Assembly (NCBI GenBank): GCA_035578175.1
Contig: JAQMRL010000022.1
Span: forward strand, 1,922,001-1,986,000
DNA from: Catonia carolina
Lineage: Eukaryota > Arthropoda > Insecta > Hemiptera > Achilidae
Reading direction: 5' to 3'
Length of the DNA stretch: 64,000 nt
In this document: piece by piece, positions 22,537-33,605 of the stretch
Position numbering within the stretch: the first letter of the stretch is position 1
How the letters are laid out: the number at the start of each line of letters is the position of its first letter
The notes under the pieces: generated by a model
The model's input: only the letters and a program-made list of their open reading frames with translations
Databases searched by the model: none
What the model was told of the DNA's origin: nothing
Made by a program: the position numbers and the translations under genes

Positions 22537-23121
22537 TGTAATAGGATTGTAATAGATACACATACGAACACCTAACGCATAACGGACAGTGGAAACAAAA
22601 CATAACGAACAGTACGCACAAAACAAAACAAAACATAACAAACAGTACGCACGTAACGACATTCCAACGTAAACATAAACACTCTTACAGCATCAACATC
22701 AATGTACCACCAGATGATCTTATTTACACAACGTCAGATGTGAGTACAAAAAAAAAAAAAAAAAAAAGACAATTTTCGTAATTTAAATAAATTGGATTGT
22801 TGTCCTCACTCTCTTTTAAAACTTTTAAAGGGATAGGTGATATACAATTTTTATAAAAAACAGAAAACAAAATATTAATAATTTATTAATTTTTTTCAAC
22901 TTTATTTTGATGAAAGTATTTTAGAAGATTTAATAATTACTCCAACTGAATTTAAAGAATTTTAATTTTCTTTTAAGAATTTAATTGTTTTAAGAATTTT
23001 AATTGTTTTAAATATTTCAACATTGGATTTGATAAGATTTTCTTTCTTGAATAAAACAAAACACTAGTTAGATTTTCGATAAAAGCTTTTGAATTTTATT
23101 TCACGAACCTGGGACGTAACA
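22537..23121 (+). repeat. 3' LTR
   Basis: The repeat is 585 bp and appears identical to the 5' LTR, including the 20-base A-run. The duplicated TAAC follows at 23122-23125. Confidence 0.96.
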
Positions 23122-23125
23122 TAAC

Positions 23126-24039
23126 TATTAGGGCAAACTCTTCTCAAATAATTATATTTTAACTAGAAACAATTTTACTTAAAGTAGTAATATTCACACC
23201 ACTTTCTCATAGGGAATAAAAATTAAAAACCATATTTTAGCCTGGATTACTTGCTGTATAAAAGCAAAACAGATCTTTATACAAACGAATGCAGTACTTA
23301 AAAAAGTACGTATAAATTGAAAGTTTTATGATGTATCACAAGTAACGAAAACGGAATACAAAAATCAAAAGAACTAAAACAGTACTGAAGCGAAATTTGA
23401 AAAGAAATTCTGGTGTACAATTTCAATGGCTGCCTTTGATGTTTTGTGTAAACTCTTACTTTAAACCATGATTCCACGTATGTGAATACAATTTTACGTC
23501 AGTTGTTGCTTTGTAATTAAAACATCAATCTCATTCTCTTACAGCTCACCCATATGCAGGCACATGTATTTATTTGCTACCAGTCATCAGAAAATAACAA
23601 ACATACACCAACCTTTGTAACTTTCATTTCATTTATGATTATTATTTGGTTTCTCTTTTTCATTTCTCAATAAACCATTTACATGAATGATTTTTACAAT
23701 TGGCTTCAATCAATCACTTTATTACCAATTTTTATTTATTTTTTCATCCAGTACCTAAATATTTGAATAAGAGAATGTTCAAAGAACTTAAAAAGTTTTA
23801 TACATGTTATACAGATACATTTACGAAGGAAATGTAAATAGGCGAAATTTATATTACATTTTTATGTTAGATTCTCTTAAATATTTTTTCAAAAATAAGA
23901 ATACTAATGAGAATATGATGCAATTTTTTTTTTAATTTGATCTTTGATACAAACCACAAACTACCCTGAATGATGTTACCTGGGGATTTTCATATGTACC
24001 CTTTTTGGAGTTTGCCTAAAATCTGGTCGGGGAAAGTCA
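23126..24039. other. AT-rich intergenic, no gene seen
   Basis: No recognisable element or coding sequence. Confidence 0.55.
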
Positions 24040-24420
24040 TCTTTTCAGTCGTGAACTAATTTGGCCAGTGCATTGGTTATTTTTCTTTTCCACTAGCCTG
24101 TCATCGTGTTGTTTTGGATATAGTTCTCTTCTGCTTGCTTTTGGAATTTTCTCTTCTGTGTACTTACTGCCCAGTTAAATCCTGACAGTTTCAAGTCATT
24201 CCTCCATCGGTTTTGTATACGACTCTACCTCTTTTTCCCAGTCTTCTATGTTGAATCTCCTAGGTGCACATATATTTTGTATAGCCTACATCATTGTGTG
24301 TTCAGCTCATCTCCATTTTCGTTATACTTTGTGCTGTTTTACTTTTATTGCGGTTTGCTGCCGAATATCTTAACTTCTTACTTTGTGTTTCAATTTAATA
24401 TTCGATTAGTCTTTTCATAG
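24040..24420 (-). pseudogene. RTE-like LINE C-terminal relic
   Basis: On the minus strand, about 24,225-24,100 reads RWRNDLKLSGFNWAVSTQKR, which corresponds to the RW.DDL...G.NW motif near the end of RTE-like LINE ORFs. Just upstream is PRRFNIEDW in another frame. Breaks between them show decay. Confidence 0.55.
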
Positions 24421-24435
24421 ACTTTTGTGTCTTAA

Positions 24436-25444
24436 CCCTTCTGCGACGGGAGGCAACCTCCCAATATAGGATACGAATAGGGGATTGGGAGGCGACCTCA
24501 GTTGCCCTGGTAGTTACCAGCTTTAAAAGCCTATAGCAAACGTATTTATAAAGCTATTTGTTTGATTTACATATCAAATTACTCGTCTTAAATGGTTCTT
24601 TAATTTTGTATAAAACACAATGCAAATGTTTTAATAGCAAGGGTAAAACGATGGTTTTAAGTTGCCAAGTTACTTTTGAAGTCGTCCTATCTTTAAGAGA
24701 ATGAAACTTATGAAATATTTTCATCTATAAGGTTCGTAGGTACCTGCTAAATCAGAATAATGTATAGATGTTATAAAATGAAACCTTTTTGTCCACGTGC
24801 AACTAACTGTTGGCGAGGTATGCCGAAATTATAAGAGTAAAATTGCCTTTCTTCGTCAAAGCTCCCACGACCTGTTTCATGGCCTTTACAAACCCTATTC
24901 TTTTACTACTACTAGATAATTTTGTATGTGTGTTTGTAACTTCATATGTGTTCAATGTCAACACTATTCACAAACGTATTGTAAACAAGAGAGTGGGTAA
25001 TGGCAGGAATTTAACAAACCAACACTGTTCGAATATCACAGATTCTGCTCCCACTTTGCGCGTTACAAATTTTAAACTGCAATTATTAGGGATAATGTTG
25101 CTCTAAATTATATTGTAAAACATGGTTTTATTCACGAAAATGTCTTCTAAAAATTATGTTTTGCACAATTTCATGGTAAACTTAAATTTTAGCACGTTAT
25201 GGCCAAAAATATAAAATAACCTATAAATTTTTACGAGCGAAAGTGTTTCGCCCGCTGTAGCTAGCGACAAAAACAACCGATTTTATGTTTTTAAAATAAA
25301 AGTAACCGTACGTGTTGCATAAAATTCCTGTAATTTTTCACAATTTTCTATCGGTAATGGTCTTAGTTAAATGAATTTATTTAGGAGCGTGTTTTGACAT
25401 TTGAACATTCACTATACGACGAAAAACACGCCGTCGCAGAAGGG
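24436..25444. mobile_element. piggyBac-like non-autonomous element (1,009 bp)
   Basis: Perfect 14-bp terminal inverted repeats CCCTTCTGCGACGG lie at 24436-24449 and 25431-25444. The left flank is TTAA (24432-24435); the right flank is TAAA (25445-25448), one base from TTAA. CCC-starting termini next to TTAA are the hallmark of piggyBac transposons. The left end also has a small hairpin (gggaggcaacctccc). The interior has only a 98-aa frame (24810-25106) with no transposase motif, so it would depend on a transposase supplied elsewhere. Confidence 0.7.
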
Positions 25445-25737
25445 TAAAATTATTTTGAAAATAGGTTTTATAGTAAAATATTTTTGTCTGACCTAACAAT
25501 TTACAAATATTTTGTTTATTAAATAAAGAATTAAGTTATTACATGGAAAATTACTATATTTTTAAATCCACCGTTCATCATCCCAAAGAAGTTGCTAATG
25601 ACCTAGCTCTTGATGTGACTTAAAATAAACTAACAAAAAAATTATGAAAAGGATGAATACTTTTCTTTTCAACCCAATTTTCGTAAATATTGTAAAGAAA
25701 TTTTAATTTTATGAATAATTAAATTATTTTATTTTAC

Positions 25738-25862
25738 GCCGGGGTCCCGGGTTCGATTCCCGGTCAGGTCTGGCATTTTTTTCATCTGTAAATCACCACA
25801 TATCATTACCTACGCACAAGCCCAAGACTTATGTAGGCATCATCACTCAATAATAAAAAATA
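25738..25862 (+). mobile_element. S1 SINE, 5'-truncated copy
   Basis: The stretch from gccggggtcccgggttcgat, with the B box, through the body catctgtaaatcaccacata and acttatgtaggcatcatcac to an A-rich tail matches the copy at 27,005. The A-box half is missing. Confidence 0.8.
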
Positions 25863-27003
25863 ATAATAAAATTAAAAGATTAACTGATTGTTTAAAAAAT
25901 CACTTAACAAAACTATTTTTCTATATCTTCTTAGTTTTTGAGGAACTATCTTCTTAGAGTTCCGGCTCTATTTATGACAATCGGGTAAATTGTAACTAAT
26001 TGCTCTCTGTAGTTATTCTCAAAATAGTGTGTGTTGTACACATATTTTTCTAGTCTCAAAAAATATTAATAACAGTTCTGCGCTTATCTTCTATTTTCCC
26101 TCTAAAATAAGTTTCAAAACCTCACACATGTAATTCGTGTATATGTGGCCCACAAAAGTCTTCAACTTCCTGATTTTGTAACGATTCAGAACAGTACGTC
26201 TTAAAACCTCAACGTTCACAAATTCTAATCATTCTACTGAAAATTTAAGAATTATAGAAACTGATAACCATGTACCAGTAAAATTTATACTTTCAAGTTC
26301 TATATAGACATTTAAAATTCTCTCACTACTTTTGAGCAGGGTTCGAAATAGAGACATTAGATAAAAAACACAGAAGAATCCTCCGTTTTATAAACGTAAA
26401 CTTAAACTCAAGAGGAAAATGTTTATTGGAAGTGATAATCTGGTTTTCTAGACATAAATCTCTTTGAAGAATTTCAACTAAATTTTAAATCAAACGTCTA
26501 GAAAGAAAGGGTTGAATTATTTTGTTCTATGAAGTATACAAACACTGAGTTTGATTTCATGACATTACGAGTTCTAAAAAAAGAGTTTTATTGATTTTAA
26601 AAGGTGTTTAGTTCGTTTACATTTATGACTCTTTTGTGGGTTTAGTTATTTGATTTGTATCATTTATTTTTATTTATTCATTCCCATTTTTAAGTAATTA
26701 TTTTGATTTTTGATTTTATTGCTGGCTCGTTAAATATTTTTTAATACATAATATGCTTTATTACCTACTTCTCTATAAAAATACAATCAAAATAAGTAGT
26801 AAAATAATTGTAAAACAATTTTCTTTTTAGGCTTTCATCAAATTTTAGTCAATTTAAGGTTATATATTTATTTTTATAGTAGTAATAAGTTTACAATATT
26901 TTTTCATTTTTTGACGGTATTTGTTTTGTAACATTAATTATTTTAAATACATTATGTTGTATTACGTGTTAAATACTTACGTATTTACTTTAAATGTATT
27001 ACG
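25863..27003. other. AT-rich intergenic, no gene seen
   Basis: No recognisable element or coding sequence. Confidence 0.55.
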
Positions 27004-27004
27004 T

Positions 27005-27169
27005 GGCCGGCCCGTGGTGTAGTGGTCAGCGCAACTGGCTACTATGCCGGGGTCCCGGGTTCGATTCCCGGTCAGGTCTGGCATTTTTTTCATCTGTAAA
27101 TCACCACATATCATTACCTACGCATAAGCTCAAGGCTTATGTAGGCATCATCACTCAATAAAAAAAAAT
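27005..27169 (+). mobile_element. S1 tRNA-derived SINE, best-preserved copy
   Basis: The head has A box tggtgtagtgg and B box ggttcgattcc about 35 bases apart, the internal pol III promoter of a tRNA-derived SINE. A body common to the copy at 25.7 kb follows, and it ends aataaaaaaaaata. It is not a functional tRNA gene: the ends of the tRNA-like part do not form an acceptor stem. Confidence 0.85.
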
Positions 27170-27171
27170 AC

Positions 27172-27371
27172 TGGACAGTGGTTACCGATGTTCTTTGATG
27201 GTTGCGGTTCAATTGACCATACTCTCTTAGGAATGGTAGGCCTGAGTCTGTACAACACTACACCGTATTTACATGTCATACACATAATCCTCATCTCATT
27301 GAGTCATGCTCAATATTGTTCTTATTGTTGTATATTGTCTTAAATTAAACAGATTACAATATACACACATT
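27172..27371 (+). mobile_element. S2 SINE body, copy B
   Basis: Starting directly at the A-rich end of the S1 copy, this carries the S2 body (actggacagtggttaccg, cctgagtctgtacaacacta, cacataatcctcatctcatt) but no S2 head. Either it was 5'-truncated on insertion at the S1 tail, or the two form a composite. Confidence 0.7.
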
Positions 27372-27587
27372 GATTAAAAAAAAAAATTTTTTATAGGTTG
27401 GTTTAGCTTTTTCGTTTTTTACGAAGTAGTTTTTTTTTTATTGTAGGTAAGCATTGTATTGTCTAAGTGGGGTATCGTTTTATTACATTTTATCGATTGT
27501 TTACTGTATTAACATTCTTTGAGTAAATAGACACACGTGTATCGTTTTCAATGAATAAACTCCTCTGGTCAAAGCATTTATTTGGAT

Positions 27588-27617
27588 AGAATATTATTAT
27601 TAGTAGTTGTAGTAGTG

Positions 27618-27711
<94 letters not shown>

Positions 27712-27861
27712 GAGCAGCAGTAGTAGTAGTAGTAGTAGTAGTAGCAGCAGTAATAGTAGCAGTAGTAGTAGCAGTAGTAGTAGCAGCAGTAGTAGTAGTA
27801 GTAGTAGCAGTAGTAGTAGTAGTAGTAGCAGCAGCAGTAGTAGTAGTAGTAGTAGTAATAA

Positions 27862-27906
<45 letters not shown>

Positions 27907-27926
27907 TAGTAGTAGTAGTAGTAGTG

Positions 27927-27963
<37 letters not shown>

Positions 27964-28095
27964 CAGCAGTAGTAGTAGTAGTAGTAGCAGTAATAGTAGC
28001 AGTAGTAGCAGCAGTAGTAGTAGTAGTAATAGAAGTAGTAGTAAGAGTAGTAGTAGTAGTAGTAGTATTAGTATTATTATTATTATTATTTTTTT
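27588..28095 (+). repeat. 500-bp (TAG)n trinucleotide array
   Basis: A long TAG/GTA array is interrupted by CAG, TAA and TGG variants and ends in (ATT)n and a T-run. The plus-strand frame reads as about 175 residues, mostly Val and Ala, purely because of the repeat. It is much longer than the other microsatellites here. Confidence 0.95.
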
Positions 28096-28097
28096 TT

Positions 28098-29090
28098 AAT
28101 ATTATTTAGATTGTAAGAATGATGTTGTACCACAAAATTATATTAATCATTAAACTTTTGTGGAATGAACGATTTTCTACGATTTAAGTTTCGAGTGTTT
28201 TAATTTCTTAATTTTATTTATGCTCCTTTTTCCTAATTTAGTTGTAGTTACATTACAAAATGGGAACTTAAATAAATTTTTGATTCTTACTCGCTGTGAT
28301 TCCCTTCCATCGTCCATCTCAGTAAATTATTTATTAGAATTTTTGATTTCGAACAAATGCGTTATAAACCTACGATTTATAACGAAATCGAAATATGCCT
28401 GTCCGTATTTAGGGGATAAAAAAGAAGAGGATTTGTACAGAAGGGATTTAGTGAAGGAGACCGTAATTGATTGATTTTTTATTTATTCTTTATCAAGATT
28501 GAGTGCATTTTCTTTCCGTTATTTAACTAAATTGAGAAGGAGAGATAAAACGGTAAATTTCTTCGTTATCTCTTTATTTATCTCAAATTACACGTCTTAC
28601 AAAATAAATGTGTTTTATACAATCTATATTTCTTTGCAATCAAGGTAGTATTCATGTTGTATAACATGTTTATGATTAACTGCTATAAAATGTATACAAC
28701 ATTTTGTACTGTTGAGTTCAAAATGGTTTAATCGTAGGATTATTGGGTTCAGAAAATTTGGAAATTTTGTCACTCAAATAGTTTTAAATCATACAAATAT
28801 CTTTCAAATTAATCATTCGAAGCACAATTAATTTCTATTTGGGATCTAAAACAATTATTAACGTTTTTACACAGTTTCATAATTATCGTAACCGTTATTA
28901 ATATTTTAATACCGTACTCCTTCGTTTATCTAGGTTTCGTTTACCGGTTATCCGATCCAATCTGTGATCAGAAACAAAATTTATACATAAAATTTTTATT
29001 TTATGTATAATACATACAGTATTTGAACAGCAATACAAGCTTGATACAGTATTTTTTACATTGTATAATCCGTACAGTAATGGACACTCA
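28098..29090. other. No gene seen
   Basis: An 84-aa frame (28220-28474) has no recognisable motif. No shared repeats noticed. Confidence 0.5.
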
Positions 29091-29426
29091 TTGTTGTGTT
29101 GTTTAGGTAATAAGCCGAAAGGCTGGTTTTAACCTCTGAAGGTTTTACTAAGTAAAACGAGGAGTGAGGTGGTTTACTGTTGCCTTCCTCACTGAGTGGA
29201 AAAGTACGCTTATCAGCACGCCGGGCTCTCTGGAAAGCATTTACTTTCCACCCTACAAATGAACCTTCACTTCATTCACCACAGGATCTGGCTGTATAAT
29301 GAAATTCATTACTCTCAGAGGAGGTAACTCTGACTGGTTGGTGTCTTTTACACCTCTACCTCTTCTGTTCTTAAATGCTTCAGCCATATAATTGGCTAAC
29401 CATGTGATAAGAAACAGAACTATTTT
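29091..29426 (-). mobile_element. Rp1 retroposon, copy 3 (5' truncated)
   Basis: Matches Rp1 from the tail (29091-29105) up to the gaaacagaactattt block; the 5' part present in copies 1, 2, 5 and 6 is absent. A one-base loss relative to its relatives near 29,263 breaks the conserved frame. No clear target duplication. Confidence 0.75.
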
Positions 29427-30962
29427 TGAAGTCATAAAACTAGCAGATCGAGGGCAAATAGTAGGTACACTTTTATAAATGTTTAAAAAGTCTAAGTGAA
29501 CAGTTTCAGAATGTCCTGTACTGTTAAAACATTACTATCACGTGCTAAGATCGCACGCATATTAGGCTACTTTATTTCTTGGTAAGTCATCGCTGGACAA
29601 CATCGTAGCATAAGTAGAGCGGCAGCCTGATACCAAACCGACTGAACTTATGATGGTGAAACGATTGTGTGATCGTGCTTCCTTTAAACGTTATAAAAAG
29701 TAAAACAAAGGAAAATAGAAGATATCTTTGTAAAGAAAACTAAACATTTGTAAATATTTTTTGTATAGAAACATATTGTAGTGTTTCTGTCCAAAAAATG
29801 TGTATAACCGATAAATTTTTCCATAGATTTTATTTTCATTGGTTTCCTATCGTTTACCTTTAATTCAGATCCATATCGATTTTCCGGATCTGTTTCCAAT
29901 GAGTATAGATCAAAGAAGTAGTATAGTACTTTCTTTCCCAAAAAATATATACTTACAATTTCTATTTAATTACTTTGTACGCAAGCATTTATTTCATTTC
30001 ATATTTGCGAGTACTCAATTAATTTTTCCTTGTGGAAAATTAATTAACGTACCCAACCATAGTTAAACATTCAATGTATAGACATTTAGTTCACAAAAAA
30101 CAAAAAAGGTAATAATCTTTGACGCTAATGTAACTCAAAAAGAGATTTCTGTATACGTACATTTTTCCTGACTAACGTTTTCTACATAACATGGTACAAA
30201 AAAATAAAAATAAAAATTAGAAAACACTTTTATATATATGGGTAATAGTTAAAAGTAAGGTCTAATAAATAATGCGGTAAAATAACATATTAAAAATATT
30301 TAGATTTTAATAGGTTAGTTAAATACTTAAACATGGAAACTGAAAATAAGATCTTGCTATAAAGTGTATGTACCTCAATTTTACTTGTATTACACAGCGC
30401 ATAATCAATTTGCAGCACCGTCATACGTTAATTATAAGTGGTGAAAGAATAACTACACAAGAAAATATATGTTTATTCGTTTAAAACAAAATTAGCTTGA
30501 GAATTTTTAACTACAATTTGCATTAGCTTCAGCAAACAGTTTAATCTAGGATAGGGTTATTTATTTGCAGTATAACTGGATATTTACGCTAACGTTACTA
30601 ATTTATTCCACAGACAATTAAAGTTTTTAGAGTACTTAAACAACATGTAAATTGGTTTTTCCGAAAATTTTATGCTAAATTTTAATGAATAAAATCTTCC
30701 AAATTTTTATAAGGTCTGAACAGGATACATGATGTTCAACACTGCACTTGTTTTACTTGTGGTTTTTAAATTTAAAACAATTTATTAGAAACATAAGAGA
30801 GGCCATCTCTTCAGAGGGATAGTAGCAACCTAAATTGCATAACAAAATGTCCAGGGTTTGGTTTCCGAAAAGAATACACAAATTGTTATTTTTTTAACCC
30901 CACTGGGAACCAGACAGTCAATGCACAATTACATCAACTAAACAAGTAATAAAGTTTCTTAT

Positions 30963-30963
<1 letters not shown>
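29427..30963. other. AT-rich intergenic, no gene seen
   Basis: Opposing frames at 29684-29941 and 29839-30066 have no recognisable motif. A weak B-box-like gggtttggtttcc near 30,853-30,867 may be another decayed tRNA-like SINE head. Confidence 0.5.

Positions 30964-30965
<2 letters not shown>

Positions 30966-31023
<58 letters not shown>
30966..31023. repeat. (TC)n microsatellite
   Basis: About 29 uninterrupted TC dinucleotides. Confidence 0.97.
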
Positions 31024-31025
<2 letters not shown>

Positions 31026-31119
31026 TTCTCCACACTTTTTACATTTACTCCTGAACTGAACGTTTTTTTAGTTTGTTTACAGTCTTATCAACCGCTTGTT
31101 CATTAGCGACTACTGTGGG

Positions 31120-31250
31120 TTTTGGTAATGTAATGGAGGATTTCACCCTGTTAAAATTTCCAGACCCTAGCCGGGAATCGAAACCACATCCAATATTTTG
31201 TTTAAGACATGACTATTTTTTGAGATAGTAGACGCTTGAATCCATTTAAT
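31120..31250 (-). mobile_element. Degenerate tRNA-derived SINE
   Basis: On the minus strand the head reads gcgtctactatctcaaaaaa, then ggtttcgattcccggctagg, close to a B box. The pattern fits a decayed SINE head; the body is not recognisable. Confidence 0.4.
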
Positions 31251-31693
31251 ACTTAAGTTATTAAGATTTTGAGAAAAATTATTAGATGGAGCAGTTGAAG
31301 GTTCATACGGTTTTTTACTTTCTTTTGTTTACTTTCAATCTGTAATCTAAAAACAACAATTACCACATTTAAAATCAAAGGTAAAATTATTTACTAAATC
31401 ATTTTTTATACACTAATTCCTTTGGATAAAATGTCTTGCCATTAGCGATTGAGTTTTCAAATCGGATTTCCTAAAATCGATCGAAAATTCATAAAGCTGT
31501 ACGTGTGTGTTTAAAATTTAATGCGAAGAGAATTACGAAGGTCTTTTGCTACATCTGCAACATAAATGATAATAAGTAAGTCTTTATATAGTGTTCTGTT
31601 GGAAATGTATTAGGGATATTGTGTTATTGTACGTAGTATTTTGTTCTGCATTTTTTATAAAAATTTTATAATTTTCTTAATCGACATCATAAA

Positions 31694-32064
31694 TTATTTA
31701 CACTCAATCTGTTTGTTGCAGGGCTAAAATAAATAGTTCTGTTTCTTATCACATGGTCAGCCAATTAAATGACTGAATCATTTAAGAACAGAAGAGGTAG
31801 AGGTGTAAAAGACACTAATCAGAGTTACCTTCTCTGAAAGTAATGAATTTCACTATACAGCCAGACCCTGTGGTGAATGAAGTGAAGGTGTCATTTGCAG
31901 AGTGGAAAATATGTGCTTTTCAGAGGGCCCGGCATGCTGTTAAGCGTACTTTTCCACTCAGTGAGGAAGGCAATGGTAAACCACCTCACTCCTCGTTTTA
32001 CTTAGTAAAACCTCTACAGGTTCAAACCAGCCTTTCGGCTGTTGACCTAAACAAACAACAACAA
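31694..32064 (+). mobile_element. Rp1 retroposon, copy 4 (371 bp, perfect target duplication)
   Basis: A perfect 13-bp duplication TCGACATCATAAA at 31681-31693 and 32065-32077 brackets it. The 5' end starts inside the family sequence (ttatttacactc), about 25-30 bases short of the full-length start, and the 3' end is acaaacaacaacaa. That is the classic product of target-primed reverse transcription with 5' truncation. The plus-strand frame 31843-32076 (77 aa) holds the conserved peptide, with PDPVVNEVKVSFAEWKICAF. Confidence 0.92.
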
Positions 32065-32077
32065 TCGACATCATAAA

Positions 32078-33094
32078 GATAGACAAACTTTTTTAATTTG
32101 TCAGAATACTGAGAAATATTTTAAATTATTAGTATTAACAAATCTTCAATGTTTAATTTTATTTTAAATTAACAAAAACGATAGTTTATAGGTTATTTTT
32201 AGAACAAACCTTACTTCAAAATATAATCCGGTAACTTCAATTTTTTATTTATCATATCATATTTTATTTATTTTTATTGAATTACATTAAAGCACACAAT
32301 TTGTGAAAGTAACAATCTGATATTATGCGCTTAAAAATTGTATTACACATTCGCAGGAATTTATACGTATATATTATGTTCTGCACGTAACATATTTATT
32401 TGATGCATTATGGAATAAGATCAAATTTTAAAATTTCTTTAACAATATGCATAACTGAAAGTCTTTTCTTAGAAGAAAAAATTGTATATCCCTTTATTTA
32501 TGATATCAGCTTAGCTTTCTCGAGAGGGAATGATGATAAACCTTGAAATATACCGAAACACATCACCTCGGAAATCATTCATAACATTTATGTCAAAACT
32601 TTATCAAGATATTACTGAAAAAATATTATTTTATACTACCCTAGATGAAATTTAGAGATAGGCCTTTTACGATTTTGGCGCACTCATGAACGATACATTC
32701 TTAAATTTATGTGAGAACGTAATACAAAAAATTCATATTTTATTTTCATCGAAATATGTATATTGCCTATATTAATTATTGAACAATTAAAACCGTATTT
32801 ATGTGTTTATTTGTCGGATAAAGTATTTATCCTGTGAGAAGACTTCTTTGTAAAGATTTCATACTGGTAACTCACACATATTTCTATTGTAATTACGGCT
32901 CACTATACCACCCATATTCCATTTTTAGTAACTATATTATTTATACATTTTACAGATAAATAAAACAAAATATTCTTAGTTAAAAGTTTTTAAAAGTTAA
33001 CAAATTAAATTTAACATTAAAAGTGTATTACAGTTGTATTTTTACATGCGACTATTCGGGAGTAATAAAAGAATATTATTATTCAAAATTTAAC
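32078..33094. other. AT-rich intergenic, no gene seen
   Basis: No recognisable element or coding sequence until the 5' edge of the S2 SINE (about 33,094) that the P-type element interrupts. Confidence 0.55.
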
Positions 33095-33101
33095 CCACCG
33101 G

Positions 33102-33132
33102 CATAGCGTATAGAAGAGAAAGTGCGTGCACT
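33102..33132 (+). repeat. P-type element left TIR
   Basis: The 31 bases match the reverse complement of 36457-36487 at 29 positions, with differences at positions 18 and 24. Confidence 0.9.
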
Positions 33133-33605
33133 TCAGAGTTGCCGTGATTCTTCCGCTAGGAGCGCTGCGGACGTTAAGTGATCGTGTTCTGCACATATTT
33201 TTTATTATAGCTATGGATAAACGTCCACATTTCATCAGTACTTACAGTGCTTGTTAGTTATGGAACCATTTACATTTATATTGACGTACATATTCCTATT
33301 TATTAACATTGATTGACTAAGTTGTAATAACTTACTACATTGAATTATTCTTCAAAACCATCGTACATTCTTCAGGTACTTGAACGAAATTCCACAGACT
33401 TTAAGATAACTTGGATAATTTTCTTGAGTGTTTTGAGTTGAATCGTGACAATATTTTTCCGTAATAATTTTATGTAAAAGAAGAATCTACATTTAAAATA
33501 ATGAAACAGAAGTTTCGGCAAGAACTCACGTAAATATTCTTTGGAACATGAAATGGTCTTCTCAACTGGAATTTCTGGTAATGTGTGAATGAAACTCAGA
33601 AATAT

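Larger units (their letters stand above)
16838..23121 (+). mobile_element. Complete Ty3/Gypsy LTR retrotransposon (6,284 bp)
   Basis: The element has two 585-bp LTRs that look identical base for base by eye, each beginning TG and ending CA, and a 4-bp target duplication TAAC at 16834-16837 and 23122-23125. Between them, in order, are the primer-binding site, a repeat-bearing 5' leader, gag, pol in the -1 frame, a short 3' region and a polypurine tract. The order protease, RT, RNase H, integrase in pol defines Ty3/Gypsy (Metaviridae-type) elements. No env frame is present. Identical LTRs and intact frames indicate recent insertion and possible activity. Confidence 0.96.

Noticed and set aside
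22293..22541. 82-aa frame after pol as a possible env, behind a splice-acceptor-like AG
   Set aside because: Far too short, runs through an A-run (poly-Lys) into the LTR, has no signal peptide or envelope motif, and no donor was identified.
24810..25106. 98-aa frame inside the piggyBac-like element as a transposase
   Set aside because: No DDD-type or cysteine-rich C-terminal motif; far shorter than a piggyBac transposase.
27005..27080. Functional tRNA gene
   Set aside because: A and B boxes are present, but there is no matching acceptor stem, and the same block occurs with a SINE body and A-rich tail.
27582..28109. 175-aa plus-strand frame, mostly Val and Ala
   Set aside because: It is a translation of the (TAG)n array; the composition is fully explained by the repeat.
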